Source: Ramazzottius varieornatus
Taxonomy: Eukaryota; Tardigrada; Eutardigrada; Parachela; Ramazzottiidae
Direction of reading: 5' to 3'
Length of the DNA stretch: 64,000 bases
Assembly (NCBI GenBank): GCA_001949185.1
Contig: BDGG01000003.1
Coordinates: forward strand, 701,197-765,196
Shown here: positions 46,101-56,778 of the stretch, one piece after another
Position numbering within the stretch: position 1 is the stretch's first letter
Layout: each line of letters opens with the position of its first letter
Notes under the pieces: generated by a model
Database searches by the model: none
What the model was told of the DNA's origin: nothing
Seen by the model: only the letters and a program-made list of their open reading frames with translations
Program-made: the position numbers and the translations under genes

Positions 46101-46207
46101 GCAGCTGTTGAAACACCACAAAGAACCTCCATTAAAGGCGGAAGATTGTCACGGACGTCGGAAAGGTTGAAGCTTACTTTTCAGTCGATTCTCATACATA
46201 CTTGTCT

Positions 46208-46213
46208 AATAAA
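46208..46213 (+). promoter_or_regulatory. GABARAP polyadenylation signal
   Basis: AATAAA lies 108 bp after the GABARAP stop codon, the best match to a poly(A) signal in this 3' flank. Confidence 0.5.
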
Positions 46214-46654
46214 CTAGAGAAAATCCTTCATTTAGATGTAGACTTCTGTAGTTTGGTCGAAGAAATATGAAAGGCTGGCGTTGAGATGCTCCGTACAGAA
46301 TTTTAGTTGAAACTATAAGCTGGACGCTTAAACTTTTCCCCATTTTTTCACCAACATTTGATGTCACAATCTCATCAAGCAGTGGTTGTTGTCTTCATGT
46401 GACTTGTTGAAATTCCAGCTTGCGATTTTATCCTCACATTTATTGCTTTAGGGAATAAATAGCCAGAAACATCACCCAGGCTAGCCTCGCAATAAATCTG
46501 CTGGAACTTGGTGGATTCATCATCTTCAGCCTTGGCCGTATCCAGTACCACAATCATTCATTGTCAATCAGTTCTAGGGAAAGCACTGCTCGAGCAAAAG
46601 AGAAAGATCAATAAAATCCTCTAGACACAATGGCTTTGGCTTTCCATCATCACG

Positions 46655-47931
46655 TCAGTCTGGCCCAAGATCAAACTGCGAAAATACTGCTTTGATGGCG
46701 CGGACATATTGTGCAGGAACCCAGTAAAGCCTACAACGAAAAGTTATACTCAGTACAAAATTAATATCAATTACTAGGAAAACCTATCTGGGGTGTTTAC
46801 AGATGAAATGAATCCGATCATTTTCCCAAGTGGCGCATTCTATTAGCCACCAGCAATGGGAACATGCGCCACTTGTGCCAACGGTCTGGTTGGTATTCGT
46901 TTGCCCCCGTCCCGTTTGACAAAATTCTCACCAGTATAACGAAGCTTCTGTCGGGCCCATTTGCAATCCCATAACTGCAGAGAAGTGTCCGAATAATATT
47001 CCCAGATATCACAGAAGAGGCAGAAGAATCGGAAGACTTACTGTGGTATTCTTCGTGCCCAACGATGGGTTCGCTAACGACTTTCCGAATTTGACCCAAC
47101 GATACTTTCTGTGTTCGTTCTTTGGTGCCAATCCACACTTGATCCGCTTCGAGCTTGAATGTCAGCCTCACAGCATGTCCTTGTTTCGTCAGCATTCCCG
47201 AGATGGGGATCGGAGGGAGAGGATCGTGCTCGTTGAGAATACCGGGCATGGCGTCGGGTGGAATACCCTGACTGAGCACTTTCTGATGCATCGTCGCTTC
47301 GGACAGCTTCTCCTTCTTGGTCGGACTGAATTCTTGAAGGTCTTTCAACGTCGAAGCATCGGGCTTCGACTGGACTGCCTTCACTTCTTGAAGCGAGGAA
47401 CCGACCATCATAAACTTCGAGCCTGACTTCGCTCCAAGCTCCACCAACGTCTGCAAATTAAAAGGACTGTTAACATTGTGTCCGACACCCCTCCTCATTA
47501 TCAAACCGTGCTCAGCACCCTTACATGTCATAGAAGGCTGAGCCCAGTTCCCTAAAACAAATTCACCTTGTCATCGGGGCATGCTCCTCTGCTCCACATG
47601 AGCTTCTGCTTGTCCGCTGGTATTCCGGTGAGAAGATTAACCATTTCCTTCAGATCCCAGACGGTGCTATCGGATGAAATGACTATGTCGAGAGTTTGCT
47701 TGTTGTAGGTGACTTTGATCTCGATCGAGGGAGCGGCTGGTACGGGAGTCGAAGCCGATGCGTCGCTTTCCTTGGTAATTTCTCCATTTCCCGTGGCCAT
47801 CTTGTCGGTTGTGGGGTCCACGAGTACGAGAAGAACTTTAGTACGGAAGAGCGAGCCGACAGGATATTTGTGTACTTACTGCTCTTATGCTTTTCCGGCG
47901 CAGAAGCCGTGATATCCCCGTTTTCCTCCAT
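46655..47931 (-). CDS. UBFD1: UBFD1-like ubiquitin-domain protein
   Basis: Exons (minus): 47880-47931, 47567-47835, 47042-47450, 46932-46974, 46655-46730; 849 nt, 282 aa (human UBFD1 is 309). The N-terminus is acidic and disordered. A ubiquitin-like fold follows (IEIKVTYNKQTLDIVISSDS; LTGIPADKQKLMWSRG; TLVELGAKSGSKFMMVGS), then the UBFD1 C-terminal domain: IGTKERTQKVSLGQIRKVVS, GHEEYH, MGPTEASLYWLYWVPAQYV. The 43-bp exon between GHEEYH and GPTEAS is found only by the conserved protein pattern and joins in phase. The family is linked to polyubiquitin binding and NF-kB signalling in vertebrates; its role here is unknown. Confidence 0.94.
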
Positions 47932-47967
47932 GCCTAGCTTATGAGTCGTTTGTCCGTTCTTGCACAC

Positions 47968-48773
47968 CTGTTAAAACCACCCAGTTGACAGTTCATGCTG
48001 GGAACCTGAAGGGTGAAGCGCACTTACCTCGAGCAGATCCTACCTCAAACGTCCGACGGAACAGCTGATCGGCATGAGGATTCTAAAAGACTTAAGAGTT
48101 TAGGGTTGAGAGTTGAGAGTTGAGAGTTGGAGTTTGTCAAACTCGTTTGAAAGCAGAAAGACGTACCACGGTACCAGAGGGAATCTGGGGGATCCGGAAT
48201 CCCCCTCTGGCCTCTGCAGTCTGGACGTAAGTACGTGGGCGGAGACGCAGTACGGCGCGCCATATCTGCTAGAATACACAGGGTTTCCTCCAAGTGGCTA
48301 CCACCTGGAACACTGGCACAGAAAAAAATTCAGATTGTTGGTTTTCGTCTCTCGCCTCTTCAGACAATTCATGCAACTTCCTTACGCTTCTTTCGTTGAG
48401 ACATAGCTCATTCGCATACATTGGGTCTTAGGTTGGAAAATTTGATTAGAAAGACTTCCGGTGGGGAAGACTCTACACCACGAACAAAACCGAGTCTCTG
48501 AAATTCTATATGTAAGTACTCATACTCAGTTTGATTTTAACGGATTCACAACTATATGGGTTTTCATCGAAAACTGGACAATCTCGCTCGAATACCATAC
48601 ACGATCTTGCAAATTTCGAATATGCGATATGGAAACCCAAGAAGCCATTGGAACAGGGGAATGATGGTCAAATACGAAAACTGTTAAATAATTCTGTTCT
48701 ACGCGAGGAAAAGTTTACTGTACGAAGAAGCATGCTACCGCGTGAAAGACTCCGCTGAGGAAAACAGGCGCAA
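47968..48773. other. Intergenic, no gene seen
   Basis: The stretch includes a short tandem GTTGAGA repeat (about 48103-48130) and a palindrome GGGGGATCCGGAATCCCCC near 48187. Nothing coding could be supported. Confidence 0.5.
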
Positions 48774-51700
48774 CTAAACACGGGACTTAGACAGAACGTT
48801 CTCAGCAAGGGTCCATAAATCTTGAGCCAGTTCTTGTGGTCGTTCCATGGCCGGGAAGTGCCCGCCTGTTTCGTGCTTGACGATGTCGATGATTTGCGGG
48901 AAGTACGGCTTGACGAAGCTGTCAGGCGGAGTACCGGAGGGAATCTCCTTGCGGAAACTAGACAGCAAGGTCGGAGCCTCCACTTCGTAACGACTTCGGA
49001 TGCTTCGGTCAGCGGCAAAGGCTTCTTTGTAAAGGCGTTGTGACGTCATGATGGAGCCGGAAACCCAGTAGACCATAACGTTGGTTAGCAGGTCGTCGAG
49101 GCTGAAGAACCCTTGCAGTCCACCGTCAGGCTTCTCAATATTCGCGTCGTCCGTCCAAGTCGAAAACTTCTCGAGAATGTAGGCTGCTAAACCAGCTGGG
49201 TCGTTAAGCAATGCAGCACCTGAAGCGAGGAAACAACGGCTCAAATAAGGCAAAGTCGGAAATGAACAAAAGGAATTAAAATTAATGATGACGACTTTGG
49301 AAAAAAGAGACTTTGACGACTTTGGCGATCAATCGAGAAACTGAACCGCGCCTTTCGGTTGATGACGGTATACTCTAATTGTCGATGTCATTGTGAGTTA
49401 GTCTTGCCCCTATATCGCTCACCGGCGGTATCGGGCTTTGTGGCGTGCAGGTGCATGTAACCGCTTTCGCGCATCAACCAGCCAAAGTGGTTCTTGAGAA
49501 GCTTGTGGTGTTCGGAAGGCTTGACGAACAAGGATGGTGCGAAGGAGGCCAAAAAATTCTTCAGGAGTACCATGGGGAGGGGAGCTGGGTACATCGTCAA
49601 CGACAGACCGAGAACCCTTCAGAATCGGAAAAATCGTAAGGAACCAAAATCATAAACGAGCAAATGTGTCATACTTTTCTGGATACATCTGAGCGAGGGA
49701 ATGACTAATAAGGCTTCCCCAATCACCTCCATGAACAAAGAAGCGCGGAAATTTCAGGCGAGCCATCAGTTTGCTGAAAATTCGAGCAATGTTTGCTGGA
49801 TCCATCCCTGAAAAAATAAACAATGGTATTCGGAAGGACCGTCCACGATTTTTCGGGTTACCTAGTGCCTACCTGGCTTTTCTGCTGCGTCGGAAAATCC
49901 ATAGCCTAGAATACAGAACGTGATATACAAATTTATATATTTGTTCCAAGTTGAACCCGGAAGTCAGTTTGTCTCACCTGGAATCGATGGGATGACCAGC
50001 TCGAAAGCTACATTTTGGTTTCCCACTCGACGTGGTTTTGTTAGGAGAGGAATCAGCTTGTACAGTTCGAAGAAAGAGCCCGGCCAGCCATGGGTCAGGA
50101 TGATAGGATAAGTCTTGACATCTTTTCCGGCGTTCTCAGGCTTGACGTGCACGAAATGGAGGTTCAGGCCTTCGATATTTGTCTTGAAGTTGGGATAATT
50201 GTTGATCAGGGCTTCTTGTTTCTTCCAGTCAAACTTGGTCAGCCAGTAGTCCACAATCTAGAAAGGAAATTAAGTAAACCATTTTCGAGATATTTCCGAG
50301 ATGAGTGCCGATTTTCCCGCCACCTGCATACACGAGACTGCCCACTCTCGGTACCAACGAGGGAACCTTCAGATCATGTCACTCGCCGATCACGATACAA
50401 ATAATTTCACTTGATAGCTGAGACTCATGGCTCTCTAGAAATATCGGGAAAACCGGCGAATAACCATGCCCTGGATCCACAGAAATCCTCGAAGACATCG
50501 GTTTATTAACTGAAAATATATGGAAACACCATGAACTAGTTCCAAAAATCAGGATTTCCGACTCCTTCGTATTCACAACGAAAAGAATCGATACAGGACG
50601 ATAAGACAGACTCATATAAACCGGTTTTATAGTAAAAAATTTTCACACTTGTGATAGTCAGTCACAAAGCAGTCAAAACACAAATTGTCCTTACACCAGG
50701 AGCATCTGACGAACTGTGTTTTGCGAGATTCGCATTGCGAGATTCGCAACGATCACAACAGAGTGCGCTTTTCGGGAAAGCAAACTCGGCGGAATCCGGC
50801 AACACATCGGGCTTTTCGTCGGAGTACCCGGACTTGTAGAAGGAATACTTCCACAGATTAGTGTAACGCAGACCAGTAAACTGTCTAAAAATTAGCGACT
50901 GGAGCATTATACATTTTTCTCTATGAAATAACTCAAAGTCAATCATGTCAATCAGGACTCTTTCGGAGCACATCCGGAAGTAGTTTCTCCAAGGCCGGTA
51001 GCCGTAGACGTCGAGCGTCTGGACGAGACCAGTCGTTTTTGGAGGAATAGTGAGCAACTCGACTTTGTGCTGCATGTTTTGCAATAACTGCCGATCTTTG
51101 TACGTTGAGAACGAATCGACCAGCAACACACTATCCTCGTCGACGTGCTCCCCGTACACTCTCTCGAAAAATTCGCGCAGTAGCTCCTTCGTAACTTTTC
51201 CGGATGACGAAGCTGTAACGTATATGTTACCACACTTCCTTGTGACACTTTCTGCTTTCTTCGCGACGATAGGTCCGAACTTCCCGCCTGACTCTTGCAT
51301 TACCATGAACAATACAGGTACCTTCCATTCTCCACTCATGGAAACCACTGGCTGTATCGTATAGGAATGGGTGGTAGATTTAATCGACTGGACAACATTT
51401 TCAACATTCTTCGCGCCTACGAGAAACAAAACCACCGATTTTTTAAACATCAGTTTTCATGGTCAGAGATGGTAGCTAATCTCTGTTGTATAAACAATTT
51501 ATCTTTATCAAATTATCTATCAATTTATCTATCTGTAATGCAAAGTGCGTCTTCTGTACATTTCGTAGTTGAAGCCGCTCTGGTCTATTTTGAAGACGTA
51601 TGATGGGTCAGCTGCGAGGGTTATCAGCTTCGCTTCTGCTAGAAATTCAGTAGCTGTCTGGTCGATATCAGCGAGCTCGTTCGTGTAATTTCGGGAAACA

Positions 51701-53337
51701 AATTTCGTTACTTTCACGAAATCCAATCTTGAAGAGCTTCTTCCACCTGCACACCCAACTATCAGATCGACAAAACCATCCAGCTCAACTTCTGCATTCA
51801 TCCGACGAATATCTCCATCGCGCACAATCATTCTTCGTTCTTTCATTTCATCATACTTTCGCTTCACACGCATCCAGATTTGGATCAGCTTCTCACTGCG
51901 ACTTCCACACTGCTCTATCTGGTCTTTTCATCAATGAAGCGTTCTTACATCAGGAACACGCTTGAACTTGCTCTGAAAGCACGACAGCTTGCGCTCCTTT
52001 CCTTTCTCTGATATCCAGAACTGAACGGCTCGCTGCCTGTACGAAAACTCAACGGTTTCTAACCGAGTCTTCTTTGGGGAATTGTCTGGATCATACATCG
52101 ATCTACAGGAAGCTGACTGGAGGTTTCCTCCGCGCGCAGCTCCAATTCGTCTTCCGCCATCTCGCGTATCTGGTCCAAAGTCACCTCCGTTGTGTCGTCA
52201 CCGTCCTCGTATTCCGAATAGATCTCTTCGGTAATGACATCTTCAGACGTTAGAGCAGCAGTTCTGATTAGTTCTGAAACACCAAAATGGCCGTCGAAGC
52301 GTACTTCGAGAAGCCAGCAGCAGGATAAATCCGAGGGTTGGTCATACATTCAATAACGTCCACCAGCTTAACTTCCGCTTGCGTCGCACTTGATATCGTC
52401 GTAAAGTTCTGAAGTCGATCTTCCAACAGATTCAGGATACTGCGAGGATCAACAGACATTGCTGCGTTACAAAGAATGCTACAGAGGATGTTTCTGTCAG
52501 ACCGGAAACCGGAGGTCGATCTGACCGTTGGTTAACAAATTTCGTTTACTGTTTTTGCGATGACATACCATGCATGACCTGGACATGACATGGCATGTGA
52601 GTCATGTTAGCATAAATTGTGTCTTGATTGATGAATAACTTGATTGATTGGCGTTTACTGTACGCAGTCTCATACTTTCAATTCTATCTCGGCAATGTCG
52701 ACTGCCACGCATTGGAGAATTTTTGTGGAGCCCCGGCATGGTTATTCGCCATTCTTCCCGATATTTGTAGAGAGCCATGAGTCTCAGCTATCACGTGAAA
52801 TCATTTCTATCGTGATCGGCCAGTGACATGGTCTGAAGGTTCCCTCGTAAGTTAAGTCTGTATGCGGGTAACTTAGGTGCTGATACGACACTCACCTGCA
52901 TACGGACTTGTTGTCGCATTATCCGCATACGCAAGGCTCGGTGTATGTAGGTTCATAGATCAGAACAATAATATTTATCCTACCTTCTTCAGCTGATCAC
53001 CAGGAAATCCGTAAGAAAAGTTCTGGCCTTGTATAGATTTGCCGTACTTCGTCTTGCTCAGTCGATCCCTCAAGTCATCCAAAACTTCTACGGAAACATT
53101 CAGCATCCATGGCACAACTGCATCACTGACGGATGCTGATTTTCCCACCGTCCAGGCTTTCTCTTCGTACGGAAAGACACTAGATTTATCCGGCAGGGGA
53201 GACAGGACTTTCCAGAAGTAGTCCGGACTGTAGAGTACGACGCCGAACAGAATCGTGCTGATGGTAAAGAAGAAGAAGAGGAACGGCTTGAGGAAGCCAC
53301 CGCTGTTAGCCCGGTTTGCTTCCGCTTTCTGCGCCAT
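48774..53337 (-). CDS. Microsomal epoxide hydrolase (EPHX1 / juvenile-hormone EH type)
   Basis: Exons (minus): 52984-53337, 49978-50257, 49873-49905, 49675-49807, 49423-49616, 48774-49219; 1440 nt, 479 aa, all phases joining. N-terminal membrane anchor (LFFFFTISTILFGVVLY, about 20-36). The EHN domain has a GDQLKK...YW..KFDW segment. Alpha/beta hydrolase core: oxyanion motif HGWPGS (174), nucleophile Asp in HGGDWGS (near 251), and catalytic His in GGHFPAME (near 452). It opens epoxides to diols in the ER. In arthropods this family degrades juvenile hormone; elsewhere it detoxifies. All catalytic motifs are present. The first intron (50258-52983) is 2.7 kb because a Tigger-like element lies inside it; the other introns are 66-203 bp. 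Confidence 0.96.
50358..52847 (-). mobile_element. Tigger-like transposon in the epoxide hydrolase intron
   Basis: The ends CGAGGGAACCTTCAGATCAT and its near-complement ATGGTCTGAAGGTTCCCTCG are terminal inverted repeats of about 140 bp (50358-50500 and 52705-52847) at about 90% identity. TA follows the right end; the left flank reads AA, so one TA may be mutated. Total 2490 bp. It encodes a transposase on the minus strand, the same strand as the host gene. Confidence 0.9.
50662..52459 (-). pseudogene. Tigger-like multi-exon transposase, probably decayed
   Basis: From 5' to 3' (minus): a start exon near 52459 (MSVDPRSILNLL), an acidic segment (about 52080-52265), a helix-turn-helix part (VEFSYRQRAVQFW, about 51970-52060), a CENPB-type part (51529-51873, ending in the first catalytic Asp in VFKIDQSGF), and the main DDE exon (50662-51416: TIQPVVSMSGEWKVPVLFM, second Asp in LLVDSFSTYKD, third Asp in LVQTLDVYG). 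Some exon joins do not work: the 51529 exon lacks a GT donor after its HYR, and the first two exons meet in a stop. It may be recently inactivated. Confidence 0.75.
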
Positions 53338-54011
53338 GATCGATCAGCTGCGTCTCCTTAGGACAAAAGTAATAAATAAGCTGTCAGTGACAGAGAGTAG
53401 CTCCGGAGGTAAGAGAAGGCATGGTAAGTACGAGTGGGGATGGCTGGAGGAAATCAAAGGTTGCTTATCAGTCTGTATCAACAGGTTGTGTTGTTGATAA
53501 CTGATAAGGACGAAGAAGCCGGTCTCCGAGAGTAACGAAGCGGGTGACAGACAAGTCGTTATCTAGGCTGCAAAGGGGCGGAACTAGGGGCAATCTTGTG
53601 CCTCGAAAAGCTTGAAGAGATCATCCGGAGAAGTTGCATCCGGTGAAAGCAGGAAGATCGAACAGCCGAAGAAAAAAGAACGGTAGAGTTGGTTAACCGC
53701 AATCAGCTGATGTGATACAACGAAGGGATCAGCAGCTTACCTGTGTTCACGTGGTGTTTCTTGTCTTTGATTACCGTTATGAGTCACGTGACTACGGGTA
53801 CGCCGCTGATTTCTTCATCGTAGAAATTAGAATAAATGGGTGCCAGGTGATTGTGTACTGCTCAACTGTACATTGCTCCTAAACCTAGTAATTCTCGACC
53901 CGGCTCCTGGCTGCAGCACATCGCGCTTTTCTCGCCTTAAGTTTTTTCAAAAACTAGAACCTTTGCGACGTATCCCTCATCAGTCTATCGTTAATGGTTA
54001 GAAACAAGATG
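53338..54011. other. Epoxide hydrolase 5' flank, no gene seen
   Basis: This is the presumed promoter region of the epoxide hydrolase. Two CACGTG E-box sites lie close together (about 53748 and 53786). Confidence 0.4.
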
Positions 54012-54411
54012 GAAATGGCTAAAGGCACCCCTATTTAATTGATTCATTAGGAAACCGCTAACCCGGCAAATGGCTATCGACACCCCAAGCTTTACTGAGA
54101 GGCAGAAATCATGTTCCTATGATGAGATCAAGCGCTCCATCCCACAATGGGCTTATTGGTAAGCACGCTATTAAGCCTAACACGAACTGCGACAGCTTCA
54201 TCTGCTTTAATGATAAGCTGAGGTTTCTCTATCGTCCACTCGTTTTTCGGCCACGGCGTTGGTCGCATGTCGAGTACGTTCCGGTTGCAATTGCACCAAA
54301 AATAGGGGTGTCCGTAGTAAAATACCATTAGAGGGATGGTCGAATTAGTGAATTATACCGGGGTGCCTATAGCCAAACGGGGTTTCAAGGGGTGCCTGTA
54401 GCATCACCCAA
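54012..54411. mobile_element. Miniature element with GGCACCCC inverted repeats
   Basis: GGCTAAAGGCACCCCT near 54018 and AGGGGTGCCTGTAGC near 54390 pair as terminal repeats. A second inner pair (GGCTATCGACACCCC and GGGGTGCCTATAGCC) lies inside. Interior non-coding. Confidence 0.6.
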
Positions 54412-54486
54412 AAAAGATAGACCCAGGTACAATATTGCTTACAACGATGAACAAAAAACGTGCTGAGTCAGTAAATCTTTATTATA

Positions 54487-54630
54487 CTGTAAGTATTCGC
54501 TGCATCCGCGCAATATGTACGCGTACGTGACGATACACACGCGTAGGGGGTTGTGCATTCCGTGAAACCGGACCGAAGCTGTACTTCACGTGTACGAGAA
54601 CGTACTGCGCAGATGCTGCGAATATTCCCG
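54487..54630. mobile_element. Miniature element, ATTCGCTGCA family, copy 1
   Basis: GTATTCGCTGCATCCGCGCA and TGCGCAGATGCTGCGAATAT are inverse ends. The interior (GTACGTGACGATAC, then GAAGCTGTACTTCACGTGT) also occurs at 63768-63902. Confidence 0.75.
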
Positions 54631-54639
54631 GCACTTTTC

Positions 54640-56778
54640 TGGAAAAAGCGATTATCGCTTCTTCATTAGACAGTTCCTTAACCGGCGAACAACAGTTCCT
54701 CGAGCTCATTCAAATGACGTACGGGGTGGTTCCTACTCTCCTACTAATTGTCACGAAACCCTATCTTAACTCACTCTCCAGGGTACTGCGCATAACCGAC
54801 CTATGATACACCGTTCGATGGAGAAAACATCGTTCTATCTACGGACCAGTTTCAAAATGCAAAAGTTTGATCAGCTGACTTTCTGATGCTAAAACTAGAA
54901 GATGGTCTTCACTCAGCTTACTTCTGGCATCTTCCGTTCCGCATGTTCTGGAAAGCTGCTTGCGAGATTCTTTCCAGCTTGCCTGATGGGTATGACCAAA
55001 CACCTGCCTACCGTGCACGACTAAAGTTGGCTTAAATTTAACTGATGGTAGAGAAACAAAATTATAGCCTATGCCAGGTGGAAAAGGATCTTTTCGCGGT
55101 TAATAAAGTTTTCTTTTTTCCATTGCCCCTTCCGAATCTCACGCAAAAGACGTCAGTAATCTCCCAGTAGAGAAGCGTCCGGTACCTGCACCGGTACTGT
55201 TCTTAGTGATGACTGTTCTTAGTGATGGATGAACGATTACTTGCTCTTTGTTTCCAGGAGGGCCTTGAGGATTCGTTGTGATCACAAGACTTCCGCCACT
55301 ACAAATTAAGGTTGAGGCTTTCTAAGAAAGAATGAGTTCATTCCAATTTGGACTTTCATATCTCGGAAACTAGCCAACTCACTTGCTAAAAACCTATCAG
55401 CGGAATCGGAGAAACAGCTTTGTTGAAAAACGGAAATTTTTCCGCCAAGATTGCCATTTTGCGAAATAATGCCGAAAAGAAGTATTATTAAGCCGACTAC
55501 TTTTGAAATCATCCTCTCCTTCATGGAGAACAAATATTTCAACCGACTGTTTACTCACTACGACACCATTGTCTGGCCTATTGACTGTAACCAAAGCGCA
55601 AGTCATTCGTACATCCTGGATGTAGTGGTAGAGCTAAAATTTGGTGAAAATTAGGCGGTGCCACTCGTTATTTCACGGTTGAGCATATCGCCAGACAGTC
55701 TGTTTCGGTCGTTTTCTGTCTCAGTGGTATTACAGTACAGTCAGGTATCAGATTTGCTTCAGAAAATAACAACCTTTCCGAGCGATAGTCTGAGGCTGAG
55801 TTATCTGAGACGAAACTCGGGAATCGTCAGTTCAATCTTTAATGAAAGTGGACGGGGTTTCGCGACTGAAACGGGGTGATTTCCCCCTTACGTGATAGAT
55901 ATGTCTCTTGACGTACTATAAAGAGCAGGAAGTGATGCTATAAGCCCCTTAAGAAAATGCGGAAAGCGTGAAGCCATTGTCAACCCCGTATAGCAACACT
56001 AAGTTCTTGGGGTGTCTACTTGTCGTTGTATCGTGGGTAGCATGGAGTCACCGGCGAAAAAAACCGGATGTGTAGATCGGCGTCTGATCTTCTTGACCGT
56101 TCTCTCGTGAGAGTCCCTGATCCTTTCCGCCACCAAATGACCACTATGATAGGCGATTGAGGCGAATATGTGCATAGAATGGATCTCGAGACCGAAAGCG
56201 CACTCGCACACTCCCAACCCGCAACGGCCAGAAGTACAGAATTCGTGAAACGAAACTAAGTCGACTGATTGCTCGACGCCGATGCAGTCCGTATCTTCTC
56301 CCGTGTATAAAGCCGCAGCTGCGGTAACTGTAGCAACTATGTACTCTGTTATGTAACTATCATACGATGGTCGAGTTAGAAAAGATATGGCAGTGAGAAA
56401 TACGTACGACCGGTGCAAAGGTCAGACGGTACCGGAAAAATTGTTTTGGAATCCAGAGCCGAAAATTCCCAACACACTGTGCTATTGCTCGGTTAGAACG
56501 TCAATCAATGAAAGAAATTGGTACATGTTTCTAAGTAACACACGGAACGAACAGTCAGTCGCTACGCAGAGCGCGCATAATGAGACACGTACGGCAGTAC
56601 TGAAAAAGTAGCTAATGTGCCTTTTACTGATCCTCCCGCTCCATTAGGATCTTCCGTGCTCAAAAGTTTGAACTACCACAACGCTAGCTGATTTTCATGG
56701 ACACCTTGTAGTATCGATAAGCTTCTGTGCTGGGAAGAGCTCTGCTGATCTTACATATTTGGGTACTTTGGGAGCACT
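54640..56778. other. Long stretch with weak open frames only
   Basis: A minus-strand frame at 55999-56418 (139 codons) holds a Cys-rich segment FCTSGRCGLGVCECAFGLE like an EB/EGF repeat, but has no clear splice edges. A plus-strand 40-codon frame at 54901-55023 starts MVFTQLTSGIFRSACSGK. Neither is convincing. Confidence 0.3.

Noticed and set aside
47043-47426. 127-codon plus-strand frame
   Set aside because: Opposite strand of the UBFD1 exon; no domain of its own.
55999-56418. 139-codon minus-strand frame with an EB/EGF-like Cys cluster
   Set aside because: No signal peptide, no clear splice sites and only one partial repeat; kept only as a remark.
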